Below are positions 24,762 to 32,518 of a stretch of DNA of 35,746 nucleotides, piece by piece (position 1 is the stretch's first letter; each line of letters opens with the position of its first letter). Made by a program: the position numbers and the translations under genes. The notes below the pieces were generated by a model. That model was not told the origin of the DNA and did not search any database. It saw nothing but the letters and a program-made list of their open reading frames with translations. This stretch comes from Paraglaciecola mesophila KMM 241 (lineage in GTDB: Bacteria > Pseudomonadota > Gammaproteobacteria > Enterobacterales > Alteromonadaceae): the NCBI RefSeq assembly GCF_000315015.1, contig NZ_BAEP01000085.1:1-35746 (forward strand), written 5' to 3'.

Positions 24762-26747
24762 TCAACTAGACCCCGAGCGCTTGCGGGTTATAGTGCGACG
24801 GTTCGCATGTGAACTATCAACTTCATCTTCTACTCTGACTGTCCGAGTCGTGTCATCGGTCGCCAATCTTGACGTGCCCTCGATTAATACTTCTGGCATA
24901 TTATATACCTCATGCTCTACAACTCGCGATTGTGGAGCTGAGGCATGATTTGCGGAATTTTTACTGGATTTGCTGTGTGCGTCATGCTTTGGCCCAATAG
25001 ATTCATAGCGCTGGGTTTCGAAACCTTCTGTAGCCGCTGCTTTAGTTGCTTTGTATTGCGCAAGCCTTGTGCCGGGCTGTATCGTTTTATCCCGCGCGGG
25101 CACGATAATCGACTCCAGCGCGCCAGGGACCAGCACTGTGACTGATGAAATATCATTGCGATTAAAAATAACCTCAACTTGAACTTGTTTTTCTTTCTGC
25201 CGATTTTTCATCATCGAAAAACGAAGCTCTTTTAGCTGAGTGCTGTGATAGCAGATATTTTCAATTTGCACACCATGTGTGGCTTGAATTGTTCTTTTGA
25301 AGGTTGCTCCTACTAATGAATTAATCACAGCTAAATCAGGTGCTGGGCGTTTGAAATAAGTACCTTCACATTTCAACATCATTTGCGCGGGTGTTAATCC
25401 ATCTAGCCCTGAGTGTGGGTTTTGATGATAATAATCGACGATGTACTCTTCTAGATAACGCGTGAAAGTTTCCAGCGAAACGACAGCGGCCTGCTCAACT
25501 GTTTTTTCAAAGTTATATCTATCAAGTCGTTTGCCCAGATACCCTGGGATATTGACCATCAATTGCTCGCGAAGTGTTAGATTAAAGCGTTCGATAAAAG
25601 GCCGACGTTGAGATTTTTTTGATTCGGAGCGGTGTAAATCAGCATTGAGCATTGCACATACTCGCAATGTATTTTCAGCGATAAACGCCGGTCCATTATC
25701 TGCGTGAAAGCAATACGGCACTCCCACGCAAACCCACTCATTGATATAATTGCCATTTCTCAATTTGGGCGAGACAATATGCTGAAGTAAGTTTTTTGCT
25801 CCTTCTGAAGACTCAGCCGGATTTAAACCATGCACTATTGAGTAACCCAAAATATATCTTGTGTGAACGTCAATAGCTAAAAAAAGAATAACTTTGCCAC
25901 TATACTCTCCCGTGTCTTCATCGACTAAACCAAGATTGAGGTGCACTGCATCAATCTCGACGCGCTCGCCGGGAAAATTTGTCACGATTTTTTCGTTGCT
26001 ATCTCGATACTTATTTCGAGCGACAGCTAGTCCTTTTTGTGCAGCGGTTACTTCAAAAGGATCAAGCGAGTCGAGTATATTATCAAGAGCCGTTTTCGAC
26101 ATAGGCTTACCGCTCAGTTCGAATTTGCTTTGATTTGCTTCTTTTTCAAATTCAGCGACATAATGTCGATAGAGCGCACTGCGATTATCAGCAAATTTAA
26201 CCATAAAATACTTATCAATGATGAACATCGCAAAATCAAGTTGTGCTCCCGTCACAGGCTTGATTCGACTTTGTTTTACATTTATAAAAGCACTTATATT
26301 TTTACCAACTTTTTCCCATTTTTTACTCCAACGATAAAGCTGCATTTCGTGAGGAGGGTTTTTATCACCGATACGTGAACTGATATAATTAATGACTTTT
26401 TCGCGTGTCGTGACAGAGCCGGGATGAGGCCGAGTTTCAAGTTCATTGAGATATGCCAGAATACGTTCAGCTTCTGCTAATTTATTGCCGTCAGTGATAG
26501 GGTTGACGACAACCTGCGCGGTAGGCTTTTCAACAGTGATTAAGCCGCTGCAATAGCCTTCTTGCCATTGCTCCGCCATCAGCATCAGCACCTTGTTCGA
26601 TGTTATGTCTTGTAGAACTAAATACTCAGAATGCGCAGTACTAATCTTATATTGCTCACCGTTGTATCTAACTAACATACCTGCCTGAAAAAGCCCGTGC
26701 GTTTGTTTAGCGATTATCGATTTTTTCGTAGAAGTATCGTAATTCAT
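24762..26747 (-). CDS. tnsB: TnsB-type DDE transposase
   Basis: A 661-residue transposase of the retroviral integrase fold. An N-terminal DNA-binding region (1-250) recognises the transposon ends. The catalytic triad is D266 (VEIDAVH), D350 (HADNGPAF) and E386 (FIERFN), with exactly 35 residues between the last two. A Mu-type beta-barrel region follows and then a Ser/Thr/Arg-rich tail (RTITRKRSGSS), where TnsB of Tn7 contacts TnsC. It cuts and joins the 3' ends. A strong GGAGGTGATTGT precedes its ATG, which overlaps the tnsA stop by four bases (ATGA). Length is near Tn7 TnsB (702). Confidence 0.96.
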   Translation of the reverse strand: MNYDTSTKKSIIAKQTHGLFQAGMLVRYNGEQYKISTAHSEYLVLQDITSNKVLMLMAEQWQEGYCSGLITVEKPTAQVVVNPITDGNKLAEAERILAYLNELETRPHPGSVTTREKVINYISSRIGDKNPPHEMQLYRWSKKWEKVGKNISAFINVKQSRIKPVTGAQLDFAMFIIDKYFMVKFADNRSALYRHYVAEFEKEANQSKFELSGKPMSKTALDNILDSLDPFEVTAAQKGLAVARNKYRDSNEKIVTNFPGERVEIDAVHLNLGLVDEDTGEYSGKVILFLAIDVHTRYILGYSIVHGLNPAESSEGAKNLLQHIVSPKLRNGNYINEWVCVGVPYCFHADNGPAFIAENTLRVCAMLNADLHRSESKKSQRRPFIERFNLTLREQLMVNIPGYLGKRLDRYNFEKTVEQAAVVSLETFTRYLEEYIVDYYHQNPHSGLDGLTPAQMMLKCEGTYFKRPAPDLAVINSLVGATFKRTIQATHGVQIENICYHSTQLKELRFSMMKNRQKEKQVQVEVIFNRNDISSVTVLVPGALESIIVPARDKTIQPGTRLAQYKATKAAATEGFETQRYESIGPKHDAHSKSSKNSANHASAPQSRVVEHEVYNMPEVLIEGTSRLATDDTTRTVRVEDEVDSSHANRRTITRKRSGSS

Positions 26748-27373
26748 ACAATCACCTCCGCGAGCGACTCTCTCGTAATTACATCGTCAGTCACACAGCG
26801 AATTTGCTGATGTGAGAGCATGATCATCGGATAGTAACTTTCTACGTTAAATCGACTGCAAATCTCCTCGGTAGACTTCAATGTTGCTTCACCCTTGCTG
26901 GATACATAATCAATGACCGCATTGCTAACACTGTTTACCAGTGGAAGCCTGCGATAGGCTTTAAGTTGCCTATATTGATTTAGCCGCATTGGAGAAATTT
27001 TTGACTCTGTAAACAACACAAGTTTGAGTCCGGTGCGCTCGAAAACGATGCGAGAGTGCAACTCAAATTTAGCTTTAAACCTGTCAGATAGTGTTTTGCT
27101 TTTTGGCTTAACTTCGACAAATTCGTGTGTTCCGTCCGCATATTCAATACAAATGTCCGGCGTATACCGTCGCCAACCGTGCTCATTGCTGGTATTAATA
27201 AAAGAATCCGGCTGCGTAATGTAGCTTTTAACGTTTTTATCGAAGTCCAATGTCAATGAAATGTCACTCTCGAGCATGGACTCCATGTACTGCATCGAAC
27301 TCGATTTGGGGCTATAGCTGTTGCGAGCAATTTTTGAGATTGTCGCTTTGTTGATTTGTCTTGCTAATGTCAT
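26744..27373 (-). CDS. tnsA: TnsA-type endonuclease
   Basis: A 209-residue type II restriction-like endonuclease that cuts the 5' ends of the transposon, making transposition cut-and-paste. The catalytic pattern is visible: an early E (E31 or E35 in MESMLESD), then TPD (71-73) in YTPDICIEY, then E87-V-K89 in FVEVKP, the PD-(D/E)xK arrangement. The C-terminal part (from about 135) is the winged-helix region that binds TnsC. It is shorter than Tn7 TnsA (273). AGAGTGACATC precedes the ATG. As the first gene of the operon its promoter must lie in the 246 bases to the right. All the catalytic residues seem present. Confidence 0.92.
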   Translation of the reverse strand: MTLARQINKATISKIARNSYSPKSSSMQYMESMLESDISLTLDFDKNVKSYITQPDSFINTSNEHGWRRYTPDICIEYADGTHEFVEVKPKSKTLSDRFKAKFELHSRIVFERTGLKLVLFTESKISPMRLNQYRQLKAYRRLPLVNSVSNAVIDYVSSKGEATLKSTEEICSRFNVESYYPMIMLSHQQIRCVTDDVITRESLAEVIV

Positions 27374-27619
27374 GATGTCACTCTAAAAAAGTAAAAATGA
27401 GAAATAACACTAGCTCAACTTTTTCCGAACACCAATTCGAAAAAACTAATAAGCCCTTGTTTTTTAAGCAATTAATATTAGATAAAATAAATAATGCAGA
27501 AGAAAAATAAGATGTAACAGTACTAAATGACTGATAAAATTTGAATTATTTTAGAGTTATTTTAATGGAAAATAATTAGGTTTGACGCCCATTTATTCTT
27601 AGGTCAATAATAAATATAC
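27374..27619 (-). promoter_or_regulatory. Upstream region of the tns operon
   Basis: 246 very AT-rich bases between tnsA and the end of the next cargo gene. An imperfect inverted repeat at 27418-27447 (ACTTTTTCCGAA and TTCGAAAAAACT, 10 of 12 paired, spacer CACCAA) lies about 45 bases before tnsA and could be an operator or a terminator for the upstream operon. I looked here for a transposon right end resembling the nadK-side end and found none. Confidence 0.45.
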
Positions 27620-28249
27620 TTATAACAAAGAGTGCAGTGGTGGCAAGAGAGCCTTAAAGACCCAGTTTTTTCTACGTTGCAACTTTTTTTTACTTAAATG
27701 CTCGTCAAAAAAACTTGCTATAACAGGCAAGCCATCCCTTACATCTTCTAACGCCTTTAACTCCGCCTTTCTACCTTCTACTAATGGTTTAAACTCGCTC
27801 CGCATGATTTCTTCTGATGCTGCGCCCTGTTGCCATGCAGTAAGTGTCCCTTCTAAGCGATTTAGCCAACGCACCCATAGAAATCGTATAAAAGCACTTT
27901 GCTCAGCTGAAATGCGGAATATTGTATCCTCAGGCTTTGGTTTAGCTGGGAGATCTCGTTGCAAAAACTCAACTGTCAATACACTTAAAATAGCGTCATA
28001 AAGCTCGACTTGAAATTCGGCCTCTTCACGATTGTCTATACTTACGACAACGCTCTTTTTTAAATCAGCTAGAAGCCCGATAGCACGACTAGTAGGCCAA
28101 TCAAGGTGATTAGCCCAGTTATATATTAGTGTTGTCGCGAGTTCGCGACGAGAACGTTCTTGATTTTGTATAATAGCAAACGCTGCTACTAAAAAGCTTA
28201 CTACCGTCAAAGCTATTTTTAAGACTTCTACTATCCATAAATTATCCAT
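27620..28249 (-). CDS. Small membrane-anchored protein, DUF4760-like
   Basis: A 209-residue protein. One N-terminal membrane helix (about residues 6-24, VEVLKIALTVVSFLVAAFA) is followed by a cytoplasmic helical domain with IIQNQERSRRELATTLIYNWANHLD, then a C-terminal basic stretch (KKKLQRRKNWV). The pattern of an N-terminal helix and a helical body loosely recalls DUF4760 proteins, but I cannot confirm this. The start at 28249 (MDNLW) is preferred to ATG 28258 or TTG 28264 because GGGA is then correctly spaced. It is the last gene of the minus-strand cargo run, about 35-50 bases after the WH-repeat protein, so probably in its operon. No function is known. Confidence 0.65.
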   Translation of the reverse strand: MDNLWIVEVLKIALTVVSFLVAAFAIIQNQERSRRELATTLIYNWANHLDWPTSRAIGLLADLKKSVVVSIDNREEAEFQVELYDAILSVLTVEFLQRDLPAKPKPEDTIFRISAEQSAFIRFLWVRWLNRLEGTLTAWQQGAASEEIMRSEFKPLVEGRKAELKALEDVRDGLPVIASFFDEHLSKKKLQRRKNWVFKALLPPLHSLL

Positions 28250-28297
28250 AGCAATCATTCCCAAAATATAGATTTTTTCCTGTGAATCAAGAGTTAG

Positions 28298-29074
28298 CTA
28301 TTGGTAAATATTTTGGCTCGCTTGTACCCGCTTATTGGGTCTGTAATTGTAATGTAAGAAGTAGCCAAAGAGATTGTTACAATCCTCCGTGTAATGGTCT
28401 GTCCAGAGGATGTGTTCTTGCCATGCCAACTCTCCAAGTAAAGATGTGTCTTCCGCGCGATTACCTATTTCCTTGAGACTTATCAAATGTGCTATATGCT
28501 CTAAAACACCGTACTGAGCCGCACTAGCCGATAGCCCAAACCTCTGCATTAAGCGTAAGGGTAACCAAGTTACAACCTTTTGGTACAACCAGTGTTCCTT
28601 TTTGATAGCAGAAAGCTCAAAGGAACTACAGGTATTGCAAACCACTTTGTCTATTGGTTCGCGAAGGCGGTACATTGGTTTCCCCCAGCCGCTTTCTTTC
28701 CACTCATCAGGATTGTCGCCATCGCTTAGATTGTAAGTTTCTTGCAAAAATTTGCATGAATGTTCAAATTCGGCTTTTAAGTCACGTCTAGATGAGGTTA
28801 AGTTCTCCTTTATGTGTGACAAAAATCTTCCAAATATTTGATAGCAGAATAATCTGTATTTTCTAGTATCGAGTATCAACTCGTGCCAAGCCCAGTCAGC
28901 TATCTGGGGGAGTATGATCGTTTTGTTTGGTTGATGAATTTTCACATCAAAAAAAGCTCCTAAATACTTTATAGCTAATTCAGCGTCTGACGACGAAATT
29001 TCATATTTATCGAAAATCAAAGGCTGAAGGTGACGTATGTGCATTGTGATTAAAGGATTACACTTGATGCCCAT
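28298..29074 (-). CDS. Protein with two copies of a W-HILDT-Y-C-FG motif (glycine-rich-domain-protein-like)
   Basis: A 258-residue cytoplasmic-looking protein. Residues 63-85 (WHELILDTRKY-CYQIFGRFL) match the helical motif of glycine-rich domain-containing (GRDP/DUF1399-like) proteins, in which a WH-x-HILDT-x-x-Y is followed by C and FG. Residues 218-242 (WQEHILWTDHYTEDCNNLFGYFLHY) are a second, diverged copy. A CNTC knuckle lies between them at 146-149. Plant members carry RNA-binding or glycine-rich tails; bacterial ones are uncharacterised. AGGAGTAAATGAT precedes the ATG. It lies between a small membrane protein and an unknown beta-rich protein in the PhoD-SPOR cargo run. The family link is from motif memory. 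Confidence 0.7.
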   Translation of the reverse strand: MGIKCNPLITMHIRHLQPLIFDKYEISSSDAELAIKYLGAFFDVKIHQPNKTIILPQIADWAWHELILDTRKYRLFCYQIFGRFLSHIKENLTSSRRDLKAEFEHSCKFLQETYNLSDGDNPDEWKESGWGKPMYRLREPIDKVVCNTCSSFELSAIKKEHWLYQKVVTWLPLRLMQRFGLSASAAQYGVLEHIAHLISLKEIGNRAEDTSLLGELAWQEHILWTDHYTEDCNNLFGYFLHYNYRPNKRVQASQNIYQ

Positions 29075-29240
29075 ATCATTTACTCCTGTGTTTTCATTAC
29101 TTTTTTAGATAGTCAAAGTATGGAGGAAAGCCAAAATCCACTCACCTGTTATGATCACGTGAAAATAACTCCGGATGACAACAATCACTAAGTATAATGC
29201 GCTTGGTTGGGTAATCTATTGCAGACAACAATTGGTCGCG

Positions 29241-29888
29241 TTAACTCAAGTCATCTAGTTTAATGGCAATCATTCCATTTTCTCCAGCGGGAATCACCAC
29301 TACCTCTTCCCTGATACGTCTTATGGCAGAGCCAGAGCTGGGGTTTCGTCTAGTAACTTTTTTAGTTATAGGCTCAGTGATGACTAATGGAAGCTCATAA
29401 ACATCATCTAACCGCTCAGAATCAATTATCACTTCTGCTTTTCCAATAATATCTGCATCTTCATCCTCTTCGATAAGGTCCGTCAACGAAGTACCAGTAG
29501 TTGAAGTTATACTTCCAACATAAGCACTTCCAAAGCCTTTCGTCCAGACACCTAAGATTCCAGAAAGAAGCGACTTGAAAAAAGTTTTGAATGCTTTTTC
29601 TCCGGGAGTATCTTTGTCCACTGAGACGATTTCTATCGAGAGCTTGGCCTTCCCCCTTAATCCAGTTTTGAATATCAACGACTTTGAAAAATCCTCACTC
29701 CATCGGCCGTTTAACTTATCCATTGCATCTTTAGTGCTGATAGTAGTGACATTCTCTACAACAGCGGAATTTTCGAACGGCTGCTCAAGCGCAAACCTCA
29801 GCAAAATAATGTCTTCATGGTCGTCATTTGGTCCGAATTTATTTAGTTTGATATTGCTGATCAGTAGTTGAATCGCTTTCTTTTCCAT
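29241..29888 (-). CDS. Hypothetical beta-rich protein of the PhoD-SPOR cargo run
   Basis: A 215-residue protein I do not recognise. Alternating hydrophobic stretches (IQLLISNIKLNKFG, IILLRFALEQPF, LSIEIVSVDKD, KAEVIIDSE, LPLVITEP) suggest a beta-sandwich, with a hydrophobic, glycine-rich segment at about 105-130 (FFKSLLSGILGVWTKGFGSAY) and an acidic patch LIEEDEDAD. The C-terminal third is basic then ends in VVVIPAGENGMIAIKLDD. No signal peptide. It follows the SPOR-domain gene by 158 bases, a gap containing a small TAGTTG/CAACTA hairpin at 30011-30027, and precedes the WH-repeat gene by 166 bases. It could share a transcript with both, or have its own promoter. Confidence 0.65.
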   Translation of the reverse strand: MEKKAIQLLISNIKLNKFGPNDDHEDIILLRFALEQPFENSAVVENVTTISTKDAMDKLNGRWSEDFSKSLIFKTGLRGKAKLSIEIVSVDKDTPGEKAFKTFFKSLLSGILGVWTKGFGSAYVGSITSTTGTSLTDLIEEDEDADIIGKAEVIIDSERLDDVYELPLVITEPITKKVTRRNPSSGSAIRRIREEVVVIPAGENGMIAIKLDDLS

Positions 29889-30046
29889 TTCTTGTTCTCT
29901 CCATTAATTTTCGCGCAGGCGTATTTTTAACGTTTCAGATTTACGTCAACAACAAGCCACTCTCGATAAACGAAATTCTTGTAGACCCCAGCTACGTTAA
30001 GTTTTTGCAATAGTTGAAATGCAACTAAGCAGGCATAAATACGCAA

Positions 30047-30811
30047 CTACGATTTCCATTTCCAAATGTAGATATCCTCTGGTAAACCTTTAACAATGGC
30101 TTCTTCTTTAATTTCTCTTGCGGTTTCTAACGAAACATATGATGCGATCATCACTCCAAAATACTTGCTAACACCAAACGGCTCATACACCTTAGCATTA
30201 AACCCTTTGTCAATAAGTGAATTGGCTTGAGCAGTCGCACTAGCATCGTTCGTATGTGACCCAACGATTACAAACCACCCCTTATTAATTTTACCCGTAG
30301 CGCCGTACCAAAGCCTTTGAATCAATGACGGCGTATTGTGTTGACCTATAACAGGTTCTGATTCAAGTTCAGTAATTGCGTGGGCTTGCGAGAAGAATGA
30401 AAGTGAAAAAAATGTTCTATCACGTTGTTCCGGCGGTAACACATATCCAACACCGTTGGGAATGACATTCGCTCGAACATCCGGTTGATTAGCTAGTTGC
30501 TCTGAAAGCACTTCTATTTCTTCTTTTGCATTCTCTAAGCTACTTGTGGTGACCATGCCTAGAATAATTGCAGGGGCCATAACCCCCAACTGAAAAGCCT
30601 TAGAGATTAACTTTTCTTTGTTTATCCAAACGACAAACCCGCCAACGAACATAAGCCCAAAGACTTTTATACAATATCCAATCGCGTGTTCGCTCGAGTC
30701 TACAACACGATTTGTAATTTCAGCGGCGTCTAGCGAAACAAATTCAACAGCTAGTGGTGCTATTGCAGCTACTGCTCCGACAATGACAGCGACTTTCTCT
30801 TCCTTGCACAT
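30047..30811 (-). CDS. Membrane protein with C-terminal SPOR-like domain
   Basis: A 254-residue protein with three hydrophobic segments (about 6-25, 45-63 and 72-90), a coiled linker (SLENAKEEIEVLSEQLAN) and a C-terminal SPOR-like domain (177-253: GWFVIVGSHTNDASATAQANSLIDKG, then YFGVMIASYVSLETAREIKE). SPOR domains bind glycan strands lacking stem peptides at division sites, usually in the periplasm. The orientation of this domain depends on whether two or three segments cross the membrane: three crossings with the N-terminus inside would place it outside. It lies 44 bases after the PhoD-like gene, with a good GGGAG site, so the two are probably one operon. The ligand here is unproved. Confidence 0.75.
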   Translation of the reverse strand: MCKEEKVAVIVGAVAAIAPLAVEFVSLDAAEITNRVVDSSEHAIGYCIKVFGLMFVGGFVVWINKEKLISKAFQLGVMAPAIILGMVTTSSLENAKEEIEVLSEQLANQPDVRANVIPNGVGYVLPPEQRDRTFFSLSFFSQAHAITELESEPVIGQHNTPSLIQRLWYGATGKINKGWFVIVGSHTNDASATAQANSLIDKGFNAKVYEPFGVSKYFGVMIASYVSLETAREIKEEAIVKGLPEDIYIWKWKS

Positions 30812-30855
30812 TATAAATCTCCCAATTTTTTATCACCTCGCAGCTCTTCGTTTAG

Positions 30856-32379
30856 CTACTGCAGTGTAATAGAGTAAACCTCATTCGGCGTTTTAAACTG
30901 CTCTCTAGGTTTGCCACTCCTACTTTTTTCTTTGAGCAACCAAGTCTTCACGTCAACTATCACTTGCCCATCAGGATTTAAGGAAAAAGCCAAGGTAGAG
31001 AAATGCTCTTTCGTTTTAGTATAATCACCTATCCCAAAAATCCCGCCTGTACGCTGTGATGACACTCGCCAAAAGTGTTCAGGATAATTCACTTCCTGTT
31101 TTGGTATTCCCTCACTTTTGATTGGGGGAAAAGTCTTTATTTTTTTTGATTTGCTAGCGGCAAACCTACCGTCAATACCGGTAAGGTTAGACATGGGTGA
31201 AGCAATTATTTCGTGAAGAGTACGGCCGCTATTACCGAGACTTATATTTGATATTCGTCCGTAGTGAACATCCCCAGAAAGTACCAGCACATCGTGGGCG
31301 CATTTTGATAACGCTTCTAGCACTCTTGAATACTGTTCGTGATAATCGGCCAAGTTTCTATCAATCTCACCGCCGGGTTTAACAATAAGCGGCTGACTGA
31401 GAACGAGAACACCAGGGCATGTTAGGGTCGTTATCCAGCCTTCTAATTCAGATAAGTCTGTCTCTGACATAAACCTATTTTCGGACGGCTTGCTCTTATT
31501 GTATTCTGTGCGCTGAGTTCGTGTATCTGCGAGCAAAAAAGAAATTTGTTCACTAATATCAATTTGCCGAAGGGGCAAAATTCGTTGAACATTTTTAACG
31601 CCATCTAGAGCGCTTTTTTCCCAAATTTCCTTAATCGTTCGATTTGCATGAAGCATCCATAAATAGGGATTTTTGCCGGTAGTGTGGGGGTAATTATTCC
31701 AGAACTCATGATCGTCGGCTAACATCCATGTACCACCATGTCGCAACATTCTGCGTAATCTTAACCAAGACAACGCATAATCTTCTGCAATACGCTCCTG
31801 AACTTCTTGATACACAGGGGAAAGCGAATCGAGTCCAATATCTAAGTAGACTTGGTCACCTGTTAAAAACTTTATATCAGGTTTCTCTTCTTCCTTACCT
31901 GACGCTAGTAATGCTTCGTATGCTTGACCAACTGCGAAATCATCATCATCCGGATAAAAGCAACTACCGAGCATAACAACGAGCGGTTTAGCGAAATCCT
32001 TTGTGGTGAGTTTTTCTGGTAGTGTTCTAAAGCTACCAAATGAAAGTTGTCTAGCATCAATAAATGAAGGGAGACCAATGTCTTGACTAGGACGGTGAAG
32101 CTCAACTTTATAACAACAACCTGGCTTTAGTCCTTGAAGGAATTCGACGCCATAGAACCGTTGACCAGAACCTTTGAAAGGCTTCTTAAGTTTTCTTCCA
32201 TCTATTTCAATAGTTGTAACATGAGCACTTGATTCAGTGCCAGCACCCATAGACTTTGTTTCGTGAACATGAAGTGCGAATAACTCATACTTTCTCATGT
32301 CACTTTTTAATGTCCCAAACCATATAGCAGCTGTGGTTTGAGTGACTTCATGAATAACAATAGACCAGTTATTACGCAT
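30856..32379 (-). CDS. PhoD-like metallophosphatase without export signal
   Basis: A 507-residue protein. A beta-rich N-terminal domain (1-125, fibronectin-like as in PhoD) precedes a metallophosphoesterase domain with VVMLGSC (134-140), LTGDQVYLD (172-180), ADDHEFWNNYP (221-231), LADTR (283-287) and LSGDVHYG (367-374). These match the metal ligands of PhoD-type alkaline phosphatase/phosphodiesterases. Typical PhoD enzymes are exported by Tat; this one starts MRNNWSIVIHEV without any signal, so it should act inside the cell. AAGGAG precedes the ATG. Two inverted repeats lie just upstream. It heads the cargo operon with the SPOR membrane protein next. Substrate is unknown: a phosphodiester, nucleotide or lipid head group are possible. 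Confidence 0.85.
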   Translation of the reverse strand: MRNNWSIVIHEVTQTTAAIWFGTLKSDMRKYELFALHVHETKSMGAGTESSAHVTTIEIDGRKLKKPFKGSGQRFYGVEFLQGLKPGCCYKVELHRPSQDIGLPSFIDARQLSFGSFRTLPEKLTTKDFAKPLVVMLGSCFYPDDDDFAVGQAYEALLASGKEEEKPDIKFLTGDQVYLDIGLDSLSPVYQEVQERIAEDYALSWLRLRRMLRHGGTWMLADDHEFWNNYPHTTGKNPYLWMLHANRTIKEIWEKSALDGVKNVQRILPLRQIDISEQISFLLADTRTQRTEYNKSKPSENRFMSETDLSELEGWITTLTCPGVLVLSQPLIVKPGGEIDRNLADYHEQYSRVLEALSKCAHDVLVLSGDVHYGRISNISLGNSGRTLHEIIASPMSNLTGIDGRFAASKSKKIKTFPPIKSEGIPKQEVNYPEHFWRVSSQRTGGIFGIGDYTKTKEHFSTLAFSLNPDGQVIVDVKTWLLKEKSRSGKPREQFKTPNEVYSITLQ

Positions 32380-32409
32380 TCCGTTGCTCCTTCACACTTT
32401 AATATAGAT

Positions 32410-32440
32410 AGCACTTAATAACTCCATTTGATTAAGTGCT
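32410..32440. promoter_or_regulatory. Inverted repeat upstream of the PhoD-like gene
   Basis: Perfect 10-bp arms AGCACTTAAT / ATTAAGTGCT separated by 11 bases, 31 bases upstream of the PhoD-like start. Arm length, spacing and place suit an operator for a dimeric repressor; the coupled gene pair to the right could encode it. There is no T run that would make it a good terminator. Confidence 0.5.
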
Positions 32441-32460
32441 GCTCATATTACTTATAGTGC

Positions 32461-32494
32461 AATTTCATAAAAAACAAACTTTTTGTATGAAATT
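32461..32494. terminator. AT-rich inverted repeat after the helical-protein gene
   Basis: Arms AATTTCATA / TATGAAATT enclose AAAAA..TTTTT, giving a long AT-only hairpin 25 bases past the stop of the neighbouring gene. It may act as a terminator of that gene or a second operator of the PhoD-like gene. Confidence 0.4.
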
Positions 32495-32518
32495 TAACCA
32501 TGAAATCAAATTTTACCA

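Larger units (their letters stand above)
21737..27447 (-). mobile_element. Tn7-like transposition module (tnsA-tnsB-tnsC-tniQ)
   Basis: Four overlapping or abutting minus-strand genes encode the endonuclease TnsA, the DDE transposase TnsB, the AAA+ regulator TnsC and a long TniQ/TnsD target selector: the core of a cut-and-paste, site-specific Tn7-like element. No tnsE, cas genes or second tniQ is visible. The left limit is placed at the TGT 29 bases past nadK. The right limit given here is only the end of the tns promoter region: the real far end was not identified and the element probably continues rightward with cargo. Confidence 0.85.

Noticed and set aside
24917-25177. Frames opposite or shifted within tnsB and mfd
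   Set aside because: They are shadows of well-supported genes with clear catalytic motifs in the main frame.
27374-27619. Possible Tn7 right end next to tnsA
   Set aside because: No terminal ACA with repeats like those next to nadK and no ACAAC duplication were found; a compact element ending here is not supported by sequence, though a divergent end is not excluded.
29215-29240. GCAGACAAC repeat of the sequence flanking the candidate left transposon end
   Set aside because: The shared ACAAC is not preceded by a TGT/ACA-type terminus or by TnsB-like motifs, and short matches of this size are expected by chance.
32100-32125. ACAACAAC, which would be a terminal ACA plus the 5-bp duplication
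   Set aside because: It lies inside the intact PhoD-like coding sequence, so it cannot be a transposon boundary.
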